Source: Leptospira langatensis (GTDB taxonomy: Bacteria > Spirochaetota > Leptospiria > Leptospirales > Leptospiraceae). Taken from it: a stretch of 64,000 bases of DNA. Positions within the stretch are counted from its first letter, which is position 1. Every line of letters starts with the position of its first letter. The position numbers were made by a program, and so were the translations under genes. This document shows positions 43,825 to 54,667 of the stretch, in pieces. The stretch covers positions 434,001 to 498,000 of the forward strand of contig NZ_RQER01000004.1 in the NCBI RefSeq assembly GCF_004770615.1, written 5' to 3'. Under the pieces are notes generated by a model. It saw nothing but the letters and a program-made list of their open reading frames with translations. It searched no databases and was not told the origin of the DNA.

Positions 43825-44976
43825 TCAATAGTGCTGCTTGGACAGATTCTTGGAATCGCTTATATCTTCGTAATCCACTAAGAGCTTATAGATCATAACC
43901 GCTTCTTTCCAGATATGGATCTTTTCCGCCTTATTCAGTTGCCTTACGTACTCGTTTACTTCGGGCAATCTGGATCGGAAGAAATAGAAGAGCTTCTTAT
44001 CTTCCACGGCGATATGACTGATCAACCAATCCTTTAGGTCCTGTAAGAGCCTGGCAATCGCTTCTAGATCCCCACTTTCACTTCTGTCAGTGAGATCCGC
44101 GATGAGAATATTAAATTGCTCATGCTGCTTGATATGGCTCTTTTCCCCGATATAGTTGAAGCGGCTCATAATAGATTCTTCCGTATTGAAATGTTCTTTT
44201 ACATATTCGATCACGGACTGGATGAGAGCTTTCAGCTCATCGCTTAATTCGGAGGAATCTATTTCTTGTTTGAGCTTTTGTTTGTAAACCTTCTCTGTTC
44301 GAACAAGCAAATGCAATAGCCAGAGATGTTGGATATCGACGATCGCAATCCCTGTTTTCAGCCTATATCTGTACCAAAGTTCCGAGATCGCCTTTAGGTT
44401 CTGTTCCCCTATATCCAAGAATTCCGGCGAGATATTCTGCTTCTTTGAAAAGACTACTTTTTCATATAAATTCTGGATCTCTTCATAATACGGGGAATGC
44501 TTTAGGTCGTCTTCGATCCAATCATAGTTTTGGTAATTCTTCTCTATTTTTAGCCATTCCAAATAGCCTTTGTCCTCATTCAAAATATGAACGAACAGCC
44601 ACTTCTTCAGATTCTTCATAAGATCGAAAGCGGCCTTTGCAAAATTTTCCTCGATGTTCTCATTCATTCTTCTCTTCAGAGCGGCAATGAATCGGATATG
44701 TTGTAATCTATGATGTCCCAGTTTGGGAAAGCCGGCCTTCTCCAAAAGTTTTTCTTCTAGAGAGAAATGTTCTATCGTATAATCTAGAGTCTTGTTCAAA
44801 GAAATAGCAAAATCTTCCTTGAGCTTGACTCCGACCTCGCTCTCAAACTTTTGTTCCAGGTCGACCAGGATCCCGATCAACCAAAGATGTTGCTTGTCGA
44901 TAGGCGGTATTCCTAAAGACAGATCGAAGGTCTTCCAGATCCCTCGGATCTTCTCGATAGTGCTTTCGTGAAACAA
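43825..44976 (-). CDS. Tandem two-domain hemerythrin-like protein
   Basis: 383 residues made of two complete hemerythrin domains. Each has the five His plus carboxylate set for a di-iron site: first copy IDKQH, IEHFSLEE, HHRLQH, HILNED; second copy VDIQH, VKEHFNTEE, HIKQH, HIAVED. A helical linker of about 60 residues (~150-210) joins them, and a ~40-residue helical tail follows. Bacterial hemerythrins bind O2 or help sense or protect against oxygen, NO or iron. No signalling domain is attached and no regulator is next to it. The ATG/TTG choice at 44976 is not certain. It overlaps nothing and is transcribed alone. Confidence 0.85.
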   Translation of the reverse strand: MFHESTIEKIRGIWKTFDLSLGIPPIDKQHLWLIGILVDLEQKFESEVGVKLKEDFAISLNKTLDYTIEHFSLEEKLLEKAGFPKLGHHRLQHIRFIAALKRRMNENIEENFAKAAFDLMKNLKKWLFVHILNEDKGYLEWLKIEKNYQNYDWIEDDLKHSPYYEEIQNLYEKVVFSKKQNISPEFLDIGEQNLKAISELWYRYRLKTGIAIVDIQHLWLLHLLVRTEKVYKQKLKQEIDSSELSDELKALIQSVIEYVKEHFNTEESIMSRFNYIGEKSHIKQHEQFNILIADLTDRSESGDLEAIARLLQDLKDWLISHIAVEDKKLFYFFRSRLPEVNEYVRQLNKAEKIHIWKEAVMIYKLLVDYEDISDSKNLSKQHY

Positions 44977-45131
44977 ACGGTCCCTCCCGATAACGGCAAC
45001 TTAACCTATACCGCGAGAATTTTAAGCGCTTATAGAAAGCGTATCTCAAATTGATTTAGAAAAGATTGATATATATCAGAAGGGAATTTGTATTTAAGCG
45101 AAAAGTAATTCGATTAGATCGTTTGGATTAG

Positions 45132-45166
45132 TAAAAAAAGAAACAAATACTTAGATCTGTTTCTTC
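45132..45166 (-). terminator. Intrinsic terminator after the gamma carbonic anhydrase gene
   Basis: AAGAAACA (45138-45145) pairs with TGTTTCTT (45158-45165). On the minus strand it is followed by a run of T from the A tract at 45133-45139. The stem is AT-rich, so it is moderate in strength. Confidence 0.55.
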
Positions 45167-45168
45167 GA

Positions 45169-45726
45169 TCATATACCCAATCGAGTGATGATCGCTTTCG
45201 CTTGATCGACAAAAACTTGCTCTTCTTCCTTTGTGAACGGCTTGAAGATATTTTCCTGAAAGCGTTTTGCGAGTTGTATATATTCCAAACAGCCTGCTAC
45301 GCTCATTTCCGGCTTTGCCTTCTTCTCATAGATAACGATGTCCCCGTTCTTAGGGATTACCATGGCCCTAGGTGGGATCTTCTTTCCTCCCCGGATCATG
45401 CACCCGGCAAAGATCATTGCTCCGTCACCTATCTCTGCCTCATCCAAAACCACCGCACCGATCCCGATCAGACAACCCCTACCGATCTTGCAACCGTGCA
45501 ACATTGCATTATGACCGACTAACGTGTAATCTCCAATGAGCAGACTCCCTGTAGAGTCCGTGTGCAATGTAGTGTTGTCTTGGATATTCACCCCTTCGCC
45601 CAATATGATCTCATTCAGATCGGCGCGAGCAACGGCTCCCGGCCAAAGAGAGGAATAAGGCCCCATCTCCAGCATTCCCATAGCGGTTGCAGCGGGATGG
45701 ATGAAAGCGGTTTCGTGGATCTTCAT
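45169..45726 (-). CDS. Gamma-class carbonic anhydrase family protein
   Basis: 185 residues of left-handed beta-helix repeats with the metal site of gamma carbonic anhydrases: His in LHTDS and two His in VGHNAMLHGC, which sit five residues apart as in Cam (H117/H122 equivalents). GCLIGIGAVVLDEAEIGDGAMI follows, then a C-terminal helix (CLEYIQLAKRFQENIF). It may hydrate CO2 or be a related acyltransferase-like protein without activity; the acidic loop of Cam is short here. It starts 3 bases after the pheT stop, so it is co-transcribed with pheT. Confidence 0.82.
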   Translation of the reverse strand: MKIHETAFIHPAATAMGMLEMGPYSSLWPGAVARADLNEIILGEGVNIQDNTTLHTDSTGSLLIGDYTLVGHNAMLHGCKIGRGCLIGIGAVVLDEAEIGDGAMIFAGCMIRGGKKIPPRAMVIPKNGDIVIYEKKAKPEMSVAGCLEYIQLAKRFQENIFKPFTKEEEQVFVDQAKAIITRLGI

Positions 45727-45729
45727 GTT

Positions 45730-48135
45730 TTATCTCAGAGGATAACCGGCAGAATTAGCGACCTGGATGAGACGATCCGTGATCTCCTTGATCCTTTCTT
45801 GGGTCAGGTTCTTGTCCTGGCTAAGCAAACGGAAACGATAAGAGACGGACTTTTTGTCTTCCGCCAGATTTCCTCCGGTAAAGACCACCGTGACCCGAAC
45901 GTCTTGTAGCTCTGGGAATTTTTCCTTCTTTGCCAGATCGGAGAATATGGAAGAAGATTCGTTGATATCCATTACCAAAGAAAGATCGATCTCTGTCTGA
46001 GGGAAATTAGAAGGCGCCGCAAAGTAATTCTTATTTCTATCCTCGCTCCAAACGGAAAGAAGAGAAGCAAAATCAAATTTTCCTAATATAACTCTCTTCT
46101 TTAATTCAGCTGTATCGAGTACAGCCGGATGAGCATATCCCAGTTCCGCCACTTTGTTGCCGGAAATATACAATGCCAGAGAAGCCTTAGGATGAAAGTA
46201 GGATCTCTCTTCGGACTTCCATTCGAAGTTCCTTAGATTTAGATGTCGAAGGACCTTTTCCAGATCGGAGCGAACTTCCAGAAAATCAGACTCTAACAGA
46301 TTCAGATCCTTTTCGTTCGTTTTACGCCCCGCGGAAACGGCCCAAGCAAACCACTTGGATTCATTCTGAGGCTCTGCCACTTTTTTATAAGTCCTCCCAA
46401 ATTCGAAGATCTTCAATTTCTCGAATCGATCCGAATTGGTCCGAACATTCTTCAAGAGAGAAGGATATAAAGAGGTCCGTAAGTATCCTTGCTCTTCGGG
46501 CATTGCATTCAGGATCTTGATGGAATCCTTGGATTCCGCTTCGAAGGAATTGTCCTTGGCAGAAGCATACGAATAATTAAAGACCTCGTTGTATCCCAGA
46601 TTCTGAGAGAAGGTTCTCTTCAAGAGCCTCTCCAATTCTCTGGAGAAATTCCTTGCGGGAGGTCTTACATTGGAAGAAAGAGGGCGAACTGGAATGGAAG
46701 CATAACCGAGACTACGACCGATCTCTTCTACTATATCTTCAGGAATTGTAATATCGTAATTGTGTCTGTATTTTGGAACGAGAACGGAAACAGTGTCTCC
46801 TTTCCATTCGGTGGAGAAGGAAAGTTGTTTTAGGATACGATCGGATGTTGCCTGATCGATCTCCGTTCCAAGTTTCTTATTCAAGAAGTCCAGGCTAACT
46901 TCGATGGACACTTTTTTGTCGGCAGTATGAATATACCCGGAAGGAAGACTTGCCTTTATATTTGGGCAACCATTCTCCTTCAGCAAAGCCAAGGATCTTT
47001 TGATTACTGGAATTGTAGTCGTCGCTTCCAAACCCTTTTCATAGCGGACCGAAGACTCGGAACGGATCCCGGTCTTGCGGATGGATTTTCTTACAAACTC
47101 TCTCGGGAACACGGCGGACTCAAGGATCACGGAGACGGTAGAATCCCCCACTGCGGTTTCTACTCCGCCCATCACTCCGGCTATGGCGACTCCCTTTCCA
47201 GCATTTCGAATGATGAGAATTTCAGGATCCAGTTCCGGAGAAGTTTCATCCAGAAGAAGAAAAGATTCTCCCTTCTTCGCATAATCCACTTCTAATTCAA
47301 CCTTGCCGAGAGATCTTAATTTTGCCGTATCGAAGAAATGGGTGGGTTGTCCTACTTCAAGAAGAAGATAATTAGAAACATCCACTACGTTATTGATCAC
47401 TCTCACTCCGCATTTTTTCAGACGAGAACGGATCTTTGCGTTAGAAGGAAGGACCTGCACCCCTTCGACCAATGTAGAATGATAGGAATGAGCAAACTGA
47501 GTTTCCTTTACAAGAGGTGAAGGAACTTCTTTGCTGAACTCCCAATCGCTCTCTAAAGGATTGAATTTGATCTTTAAATTCAGCTGAGCAGCAAGCTCTC
47601 TCGCAAATCCGAAATGGCTCCATAGATCAGGGCGATGAGTGATAGATTTATTATCTATATCTAATATAATATCTCTGAATCCTAAGTATTCTCTTAGGAT
47701 CATTCCCGGTTTTGCTTCGGGATCTCGGATGATCATGACTCCCGCATCTTCTTCGGAGAGGCCGAGTTCTTTTTCGGAGCAAAGCATTCCCGAGCTTTTC
47801 ACCCCTCTCAGTTCCGACTCTAGGATCTTCTTTCCGGCCAGCTCCGCACCCGGAACCGCTAGAGGAACCAAATCCCCCACTTGAAGATTAGGAGCACCGG
47901 ATACGATCTGGATCTTTTTTTTTCCATCGGTGACTTGGGCGACTTGTAGTTTGTCCGCCTGAGGATGCTTTTCCAAGGACTCGATCTTTACAAGGACCAC
48001 CTTCTCCAGATGAGAAAAATAATCCTCCGCCCCATCCACCTCACAAATCGAGGCTGCAATCTTTTGCAATATGTCCTCTAAGGCAAGGTCCCCCAAAGGG
48101 GCAAAGTCGTTCATCCAATCCAAAGATAATTTCAC
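45730..48135 (-). CDS. pheT: Phenylalanine--tRNA ligase beta subunit
   Basis: 801 residues, the usual length of bacterial PheT. The N-terminal EMAP/tRNA-binding domain ([33 protein letters not shown]) is followed by B3/B4 editing-domain sequence ([40 protein letters not shown]), B5 and the catalytic-like fold, and the C-terminal anticodon-binding (FDX-ACB) domain ([17 protein letters not shown]). The beta subunit edits mis-charged Tyr and forms the alpha2-beta2 enzyme. The start is GTG at 48135 with GGGAGA upstream. pheS is not next to it, unlike in most bacteria; gamma carbonic anhydrase follows 3 bases later. Confidence 0.94.
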   Translation of the reverse strand: MKLSLDWMNDFAPLGDLALEDILQKIAASICEVDGAEDYFSHLEKVVLVKIESLEKHPQADKLQVAQVTDGKKKIQIVSGAPNLQVGDLVPLAVPGAELAGKKILESELRGVKSSGMLCSEKELGLSEEDAGVMIIRDPEAKPGMILREYLGFRDIILDIDNKSITHRPDLWSHFGFARELAAQLNLKIKFNPLESDWEFSKEVPSPLVKETQFAHSYHSTLVEGVQVLPSNAKIRSRLKKCGVRVINNVVDVSNYLLLEVGQPTHFFDTAKLRSLGKVELEVDYAKKGESFLLLDETSPELDPEILIIRNAGKGVAIAGVMGGVETAVGDSTVSVILESAVFPREFVRKSIRKTGIRSESSVRYEKGLEATTTIPVIKRSLALLKENGCPNIKASLPSGYIHTADKKVSIEVSLDFLNKKLGTEIDQATSDRILKQLSFSTEWKGDTVSVLVPKYRHNYDITIPEDIVEEIGRSLGYASIPVRPLSSNVRPPARNFSRELERLLKRTFSQNLGYNEVFNYSYASAKDNSFEAESKDSIKILNAMPEEQGYLRTSLYPSLLKNVRTNSDRFEKLKIFEFGRTYKKVAEPQNESKWFAWAVSAGRKTNEKDLNLLESDFLEVRSDLEKVLRHLNLRNFEWKSEERSYFHPKASLALYISGNKVAELGYAHPAVLDTAELKKRVILGKFDFASLLSVWSEDRNKNYFAAPSNFPQTEIDLSLVMDINESSSIFSDLAKKEKFPELQDVRVTVVFTGGNLAEDKKSVSYRFRLLSQDKNLTQERIKEITDRLIQVANSAGYPLR

Positions 48136-48243
48136 GAGTCAAATCTCCCTAAGCCGAGAATTTCAGCGAAGTAGTTTAACAAAAGCTTAGGAAGGGGGGC
48201 ACTGTCCAGCGGAATATTGGCCTTAGAGCCGTTTGAACCCGAT

Positions 48244-51087
48244 TCAAAGAGAGCTTGGGAAATATGCCTGAAACAACTCAAATCTATGATGGATCTCTTT
48301 TCCGACTTTTACTTTTCGTAACTCTACCTCGAAGTCCTCTTTAACTTTCTGGATCTCGTTCCGAGTTCGATTCATCGCGGACTTTTTCTCAGGCTTTCCT
48401 TCCCATTTGAAAGCGGCTTCCTGTCGCATCAATTTCTCTTCCAATTGACGTAGAGTGTTTTGGTTGCTATTCCGGATCTTGTATTCTTCCTTCTGAAATA
48501 GATCCTTGGTTTGTTCGTACAATTCTTTTTTACGATCTTCTAATACGAGTTCCAAGGCTTCGCAGGCTTGTATGAAAAGTTTCTCGGTTTCCTGAGGAAG
48601 TGTTTCCACAGAATGCTCTACTAAGGATTCTCTTACTTCTTCCGGAAGATCCTCTAAGACTTTCGAATTCCCGCTTCGTCGATTCACTTCGACTACGAAT
48701 AATTCCTTGCGGTCCAGAGAGAATTTGAACTCCACAATGAACACGAAATAGATATAATTTCCGCTGGATTCATAGAATCCTAACTTCCAACCGGAGCGAT
48801 CTTTTAAGAAGGCTTGGACCGCATCTTCGATCAACGGATGACCGAAGGCCATGAATTCCAAGCTATCGTCTGCGAGAGCCTGTTCCGAATTGAAGGTTGC
48901 TTTTTTGCCCTTGTATTGGTCGCCTTCCAGTTCGTAAACTTGGTGGCGATTCGCTTTCAATCTATAATTCAGTTTCTCGGAATACTTCTTGGTATAACGA
49001 ACGAAGAAATTCTCCAAGTGCTGGTTCGTGTAGGATCTTTCTTGTAGGGTCGTCTTATAGTAATCTTCTAGATTGAAATCCAACAGTTTGGGAGTGACCA
49101 AGGATCCTAGTTTTTCGAATCCCTTCTTAGCGATCCTGATCCTTTGATCTATCTCTTCCTCTACTTCTTTGAGTTTCTTGTTTCCTGTAACGAACTTCAT
49201 GAAACTAGAATGAAAATCCAACTCGTCCTCGATCGCTCCTAGTAATTCGTCCGAATTTCCGATGGATTCCTCGAAGAGTTTGATCTTGTTCGAAAGGACT
49301 TCCAAGATCCTTTCTGCCACCGTCTCCTTGGAGGCGAAGTTAAAGATAAAGACATTGTCTTTCTGTCCGAACCTATGGATCCTTCCGATCCTCTGTTCTA
49401 TCTTCAGAGGACTCCAAGGTAGATCGTAATTAAAAAGTACGTTTGCAAATTGAAGGTTTCTACCTTCTCCTCCCGCCTCGGTGCAGATGAGGATCTCGCT
49501 TGTTTTTCTAAATTCACTGATAGCATCCTCTTTTGCGTCCGCACTGAGAGAACCATGGAACAGGGTCACTTTGTATTCGGATAGAATGGAAGCCAGAAAG
49601 TCCTGAGTACTTCTGAACTGAGTGAATATGATGAATTTAGGATGTCCTTCTTTCTTGAGCTTGGCGATCGTCTCTTTTAATTTTTGGCTTTTACGATCTT
49701 CTTTGATCTTCTTTCCGAGTAGGATCAATCGATTCAAAGAGAGAAGTTCCCTTCTCAAATTTGCAAGATCGGAAGGAGAAGATTCATCCAGATCGGAAAC
49801 GAAGTCTTCGACTCCTTCTGTTTCATCTAGGTCCCATTCTTCCAGCTTGTTGCCAACAGCTTGCAGTCTATGTAGACGATTCTCCAACATAAACTTTCTC
49901 TTGGAAAGAGCGGACAAGAGGGCAAACACAGAAGAATCCAATAATTTCTGAAAGACGATCATCACGAATCCGATGGCCCGGTTTTGGGTCCTCATCGCGA
50001 GATTGTATTCTCTTCTTACATATTCCGTAGTCTCGTCGTAGAACTGACGCTCCACTTGGGAGAGCTCTATCTTGACCGTCTTTGCAAATCTCTTAGTAAA
50101 GCCCCCTACTTCCACCTTTCTACGGCGAAGAAGTACTTTCGAGATCTTCTCCTTGAGATCGCTTTTATTCCCAAGAACATAATCGTTTATGAACGTATGA
50201 TATGGCCCGAGAAGATTCGGATCCACCAAGTGCACTAGATAATACAACTCTTCTAGTTTTCCCCGGAAAGGAGTGGCTGTGAGAAGAAGGAGACATTCGC
50301 ATTTCTTCGCGATCTTCTCCGCAAATAAATAGGCTCTGGTTACCTTATGATAATCCCTTCTAAGTCGATGAGCTTCGTCGAAAACTACGATGTCCCATTT
50401 TGTCTTCAGGATCTCTTCGGCATATTTAGGATTCTTAATGAAGTCTACCGAAGTGATCACATGTTTGAAGTTCTTCCAATTCTTCTCTCCGGTCGCGATG
50501 AAATTCCGTCGCTTCACGATCTCGAAGTCTTCGTTGAACTTATTCTTTAATTCCTGTTTCCATTGCACCAGAAGCGGAGAAGGAGCCACGATCAGGACTT
50601 TCTTATAACCTCTTCTGAAAATCAGCTCTTTCATCACAAGAGCTGCCTCGATGGTCTTTCCTAAACCGACCTCATCCGCAAGAATGAATCTGGGTCGAAG
50701 GGAATTCACTACTACGAAGGTGGATTCGATCTGATGAGGGAGCAGTCTGGTCCTGGAGTTGGATAAGGCGGAGAGTTTGTCGTACGCATGAGAAAGCTTT
50801 AGCTCGAAGGCTTGCAGGCTCAGATCCAATAGATCCGGATCTCCCGGAGATTGGGAAAATGCGCTGGGATACGCGCCGATGATCTTTAACTTATTGGAGT
50901 TCTCGGAGACAGTCCGTTTTGCTCCTGTCTTCGGAAATACGATAGTCAATTTATCGGATTGAGAACTTTCAATTCTGCCTATCCCTAATTCAGGCTCATC
51001 CTTGAGATAACAAGAATCCCCTCTGAATCCAGTGGAAGAACCGGATTCGAAATCCAGACTGAGTTGTATGGTGGATTCCAAACTCAA
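48244..51087 (-). CDS. SNF2-family helicase, RapA-like
   Basis: 947 residues. The N-terminal ~80 residues resemble the Tudor-like SH3 domain of RapA ([19 protein letters not shown]). The SNF2 core has [15 protein letters not shown] (Walker A), DEAHRLRR (DEAH box), TATPFRGK, and motif [21 protein letters not shown] long C-terminal part with charged helices (~600-947) follows. RapA-type proteins recycle stalled RNA polymerase; restriction- or defence-linked SNF2 helicases exist, but none of their usual partners is here. Its TTG start overlaps the queE stop (TTGA); a second TTG at 51081 has better spacing to GGAG. Confidence 0.85.
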   Translation of the reverse strand: MSLESTIQLSLDFESGSSTGFRGDSCYLKDEPELGIGRIESSQSDKLTIVFPKTGAKRTVSENSNKLKIIGAYPSAFSQSPGDPDLLDLSLQAFELKLSHAYDKLSALSNSRTRLLPHQIESTFVVVNSLRPRFILADEVGLGKTIEAALVMKELIFRRGYKKVLIVAPSPLLVQWKQELKNKFNEDFEIVKRRNFIATGEKNWKNFKHVITSVDFIKNPKYAEEILKTKWDIVVFDEAHRLRRDYHKVTRAYLFAEKIAKKCECLLLLTATPFRGKLEELYYLVHLVDPNLLGPYHTFINDYVLGNKSDLKEKISKVLLRRRKVEVGGFTKRFAKTVKIELSQVERQFYDETTEYVRREYNLAMRTQNRAIGFVMIVFQKLLDSSVFALLSALSKRKFMLENRLHRLQAVGNKLEEWDLDETEGVEDFVSDLDESSPSDLANLRRELLSLNRLILLGKKIKEDRKSQKLKETIAKLKKEGHPKFIIFTQFRSTQDFLASILSEYKVTLFHGSLSADAKEDAISEFRKTSEILICTEAGGEGRNLQFANVLFNYDLPWSPLKIEQRIGRIHRFGQKDNVFIFNFASKETVAERILEVLSNKIKLFEESIGNSDELLGAIEDELDFHSSFMKFVTGNKKLKEVEEEIDQRIRIAKKGFEKLGSLVTPKLLDFNLEDYYKTTLQERSYTNQHLENFFVRYTKKYSEKLNYRLKANRHQVYELEGDQYKGKKATFNSEQALADDSLEFMAFGHPLIEDAVQAFLKDRSGWKLGFYESSGNYIYFVFIVEFKFSLDRKELFVVEVNRRSGNSKVLEDLPEEVRESLVEHSVETLPQETEKLFIQACEALELVLEDRKKELYEQTKDLFQKEEYKIRNSNQNTLRQLEEKLMRQEAAFKWEGKPEKKSAMNRTRNEIQKVKEDFEVELRKVKVGKEIHHRFELFQAYFPSSL

Positions 51088-51788
51088 ACTCCTCGTTTAT
51101 CTCCCCAAATATACTTATGAGTTTGGAGAGAAAGACGTAGATCCGTTCTACCTCCTTCTTTGATCCAATCTACGAGGGTTTCCGGATGCAATTCACCGAA
51201 TACAGGAGAAGCGAGTAGGTTTCCTTGGAGGGAATATGTATCTATGACTTGCAATGTTCTGTCAAAATCGACTCGGTCTCGGATAACGAATTTAATTTCG
51301 TCTAGGGCATCCTTTCTGTCTCGAATGTATTTCACGTTATCCGCAATCATTCGATCTTCCATGCCCGAACCGGGAAGTTTATAATCCAAAGTAAAAACCA
51401 TGTCTTCTAGATCTCGGATCGGTTGTGCCCCGTTCGTTTCCACCCTAACTCTTGTGTACGTTCCCAGACTTTCCCGATCTCGTCTCAATTCCTTTGCCAA
51501 GGAAATAGAAAAAACTCTATTCAAATCTTCTAATGGTTCGCCACCGGTAAGAAGGATCTGCGTAGGAGTTTTCGAAATGAGCCGGATCTCCGCAAGTGCC
51601 TCATCCAAATCCATCTCTTTTCCTGCGTTGGGAGAAAGCGCATACGGGGTATCACACCAAAGTCTACGAGTTCCATCCATTCCGCAGCGCAAAGAGCAAC
51701 CGGCAAATCTGACAAAAATCGTAGGCAATCCCGTTGAAATACCTTCTCCGGAAACGGAGAGATAAATTTCGTGAACGACTGTTTTCAT
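51084..51788 (-). CDS. queE: 7-carboxy-7-deazaguanine synthase QueE (radical SAM)
   Basis: 234 residues. [12 protein letters not shown] and [12 protein letters not shown] start the QueE fold; [10 protein letters not shown] is the radical SAM GGEP motif, and [12 protein letters not shown] (PSSG-type) and IKFVIRD follow. The enzyme contracts 6-carboxytetrahydropterin to the deazapurine core of queuosine. The three Fe-S Cys are spaced CSLRC, then WCDT seven residues later than usual, because GMDGTRR lies between the second and third Cys (C-x3-C-x9-C in place of CxxxCxxC). The ATG at 51788 begins the family sequence; the frame opening at 51815 is not conserved in character. queC, queD and queF are not in the window. 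Confidence 0.85.
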   Translation of the reverse strand: MKTVVHEIYLSVSGEGISTGLPTIFVRFAGCSLRCGMDGTRRLWCDTPYALSPNAGKEMDLDEALAEIRLISKTPTQILLTGGEPLEDLNRVFSISLAKELRRDRESLGTYTRVRVETNGAQPIRDLEDMVFTLDYKLPGSGMEDRMIADNVKYIRDRKDALDEIKFVIRDRVDFDRTLQVIDTYSLQGNLLASPVFGELHPETLVDWIKEGGRTDLRLSLQTHKYIWGDKRGV

Positions 51789-51955
51789 AATAAGGAAAAG
51801 CGCTCCAAGGTACAAGAGTTTTACCGGACCGATCCAAAGATTCCGTAAAAAACCCTTTCTGAGAATACCAAAATCATTTTTCCCTATATCTAGTCAAGAT
51901 ACGGCGCTTAAAATAGCGAAAAAAGGTTGTTCAAGTCCTGATCACATAGTAATAG

Positions 51956-54610
51956 ATGAAGAAGATATTTGGAAACACTTTCGAATTTCGTGAGCAAATC
52001 AGAATTCACCCTATGAAACTTTCCTTTTTTGCAAAAATCAAAAATAAAATCCATTTTTTGCATTGGAAAGTGTTGATCGGTTTCATCAGCCTTACCTTCC
52101 TATTGATCATTGCAAGTCTACTCAGTTTGTATGGAATCCTTGAATTGAAAGATTCCGGAACATGGGTGGAGCATACCTTTTCCGTCATAGATCAGATAGA
52201 GCAGTGCAAGACCGTTACTCGAGAAATGGGGATCGCTCAGGTTTATAATAAGGATCCGAAAGATGCAAACTCTCTCCCTCTACTCTCTCATTTAAGAAGT
52301 GAGATCGGGAATTTAAAGACCATCACTTCCGACAATCCTGTCCAACAAGCTCGCAGCGAAGAGATCCTGAAACTGGTCTCAAGCATAGAAACGAGACCTT
52401 GGTCTTTCGAAACCCAAAGGGGACTCACACTGATCCAGATCTCCGAATCCCTGAATAGTATGCAAGAGGAGGAACTTCGGCTTCTCAATTCCCGCAATAC
52501 CATAAATTCTAGAAAAGGAACTCAGGTCGCGTATTCCCTTTTTATCCTAGTCATACTTTCCTTTTTAGTAGTCGGTTACGGTTCCTTTACGGTACAAAAA
52601 GACATCAAGGAGAAGAAAAGGATCACGGACAGATTGATCGAAAGCGAGTCCCGTCTTTTATCCATTCTAGACAACCTTCCTTCTGCTTTCTCCATGATGG
52701 ACCTGGATGGAAAGGTATTATTCCATAACCAAGTCTTTGCCAGTCGATTTCTCCACGTAAGAGAGAAGAGATTAAATATGGGCCTCTTCACTTTGTTCGG
52801 AGAAGAGAAAGGCAACCAAATCAAGAAAATGATCTTAAAATCCTTGGACAAACAGGGAGCCGTGGATTTCGAGTTGGACCTGGCAACGGAAGAAGATCTA
52901 GAAAAGACATTCTATTGTGTCATCGTTCCCTTATTGGATCTGGAGGGTGAAGTATACTCGGTCTGTGGATTATTTACCGATATTTCGGTCCGAAAGAATT
53001 ACGAACAGGATCTGAAGCGAGCAAAAGAAGAAGCCGAAAAGGCAAATCGCGCCAAATCGGATTTCTTGGCAATGATGAGCCATGAGATCCGTACTCCTAT
53101 GAACGGAGTCATCGGAATGACGGAGCTTCTAATCGATTCGAATCTTCCCCCAGAACAAAAGGAATACGCGGAGATCATCCAAAAAAGCGGCGAAAGTCTC
53201 TTAAGCATTATCAACGATATTTTAGATTATTCTAAAATAGAATCCGGGACTCTCAGTCTGGAGATCCGCGAGTTCTCTATTCTGGAAATAATTGAAGAAG
53301 TACTGGATCTATTCCGTTCTAGAGCGGCCCAAAAGCAGATCGATTTGGTACATTATCTGGACCCGAACGTTCCGGAACAGATTGCAGGAGACAGCCTAAG
53401 ACTCAAACAGATCCTCATCAACCTGATCGGGAATTCGGTCAAGTTCACCGACCAAGGTGAGATCTTTCTTTCGGCAGAAGTTGCTAAGCAAGAAGGCAGT
53501 CTTTATACAATTCTATTCTCCGTGCGAGACACGGGGATCGGTATTCCGAAAGAAAAACAAGCGGAGCTATTCCAACCCTTCTACCAGGCGGATAATTCTT
53601 CCACTCGCAAATACGGAGGGACAGGGCTCGGGCTTTCTATCTCTTCCCGACTCATAGAAATGATGGGCGGTAAGATATGGATGGAAAGTAATCCGAGTTC
53701 AGGTACCACCTTCTCCTTTGATATTATTGTCGAAGGAAGCAATAAGCCGAAGGCCAAGGAAAGCTTCTCTCATCCAGCTTTAGAAAATAAGAAAGTCTTG
53801 ATCGTAGACGATAATCCTACCAACTTAAGGATCCTTGCACACCAACTTCAGATCTTGGGATTGATCACATTCTCCGCAAAATCCAAAGCAGAAGCGATGA
53901 ACCTATTGGATCTTGGGATCTTACCCGATATGGGGATCTTGGATTATAATATTCCTTTGAGTAGCGGGATCGATATAGCCAAAGCGATCCGAAAGGAAAA
54001 TCTTCATTTTCCTTTGGTACTTCTCTCCTCTTCCATTCTTTCTCAGGAGGAAAAGGAGATCGCGAGCGAATTGTTTGCGGAGGAGGTAAATAAGCCGGTA
54101 AAGAAAAAGGACATTGAGAGGATCGCCTACGAAATACTTGCCAACGAAGGAACAAAATCCAAGGCGAATACCCAGGCCTCATATCTTGCTAATCAAAAAG
54201 AGATCTTAAGCTCTCAATTTCCTTTTAAGATCATGATCGCCGAAGACAATGAGATCAACCAAACTCTTGCGAAACGGATCATCCAGAAATTAGGTTATGA
54301 ACCTTATATCGTTCCAAACGGACGAGAGGCGCTCACAGAATTAAGGGATAAGAAAATAGATCTCATCCTTATGGATGTTCATATGCCGGAGATGGACGGG
54401 CTCCAAGCCACTCAGATCATCCGAAACACTTGGCCTACAGAGAGCCAACCTTATATTATTGCTATGACAGCGGCGGCCATGCAAGGAGATAGGGATCTCT
54501 GCATACGCGCAGGTATGAACGACTATATTTCTAAGCCTATTGTCTTCGACGATTTGATCCATGTACTTAGAAAGGCGGGGAATGCACTCTTTCCCAAATC
54601 CAAGGCTTAA
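51956..54610 (+). CDS. Membrane-bound hybrid sensor histidine kinase (two receiver domains)
   Basis: 884 residues. Two membrane segments, around residues 38-62 and 195-217, flank a periplasmic sensor region of ~135 residues. Next come a PAS domain (ESRLLSILDNLPSAFSMMDLDG), HisKA with the phosphoacceptor His376 in SHEIRTPMNG, a complete HATPase (NLIGNSVKFTD, DTGIGIP, GTGLGLSI), receiver 1 with D618/D619 and phosphoacceptor D663 (LDYNIP), and receiver 2 with D764 and phosphoacceptor D807 (MDVHMPEMDG). It is a phosphorelay protein; an HPt partner such as the one at 13574 would be needed. No response regulator is adjacent. Start codon ATG 51956 with a weak ribosome site; ATG 52013 is possible. 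Confidence 0.88.
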   Translation: MKKIFGNTFEFREQIRIHPMKLSFFAKIKNKIHFLHWKVLIGFISLTFLLIIASLLSLYGILELKDSGTWVEHTFSVIDQIEQCKTVTREMGIAQVYNKDPKDANSLPLLSHLRSEIGNLKTITSDNPVQQARSEEILKLVSSIETRPWSFETQRGLTLIQISESLNSMQEEELRLLNSRNTINSRKGTQVAYSLFILVILSFLVVGYGSFTVQKDIKEKKRITDRLIESESRLLSILDNLPSAFSMMDLDGKVLFHNQVFASRFLHVREKRLNMGLFTLFGEEKGNQIKKMILKSLDKQGAVDFELDLATEEDLEKTFYCVIVPLLDLEGEVYSVCGLFTDISVRKNYEQDLKRAKEEAEKANRAKSDFLAMMSHEIRTPMNGVIGMTELLIDSNLPPEQKEYAEIIQKSGESLLSIINDILDYSKIESGTLSLEIREFSILEIIEEVLDLFRSRAAQKQIDLVHYLDPNVPEQIAGDSLRLKQILINLIGNSVKFTDQGEIFLSAEVAKQEGSLYTILFSVRDTGIGIPKEKQAELFQPFYQADNSSTRKYGGTGLGLSISSRLIEMMGGKIWMESNPSSGTTFSFDIIVEGSNKPKAKESFSHPALENKKVLIVDDNPTNLRILAHQLQILGLITFSAKSKAEAMNLLDLGILPDMGILDYNIPLSSGIDIAKAIRKENLHFPLVLLSSSILSQEEKEIASELFAEEVNKPVKKKDIERIAYEILANEGTKSKANTQASYLANQKEILSSQFPFKIMIAEDNEINQTLAKRIIQKLGYEPYIVPNGREALTELRDKKIDLILMDVHMPEMDGLQATQIIRNTWPTESQPYIIAMTAAAMQGDRDLCIRAGMNDYISKPIVFDDLIHVLRKAGNALFPKSKA

Positions 54611-54667
54611 AAATCCTAGAAAAATCCCCAGTCCTGCCGATCTTTGAAAAGAGGAATCGTGCCCAGA

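Noticed and set aside
48244..51087. SNF2 helicase as part of a DISARM-like or other defence island
   Set aside because: Its neighbours are queE and pheT; no methyltransferase, nuclease or phage-defence gene accompanies it, and the N-terminus fits RapA.
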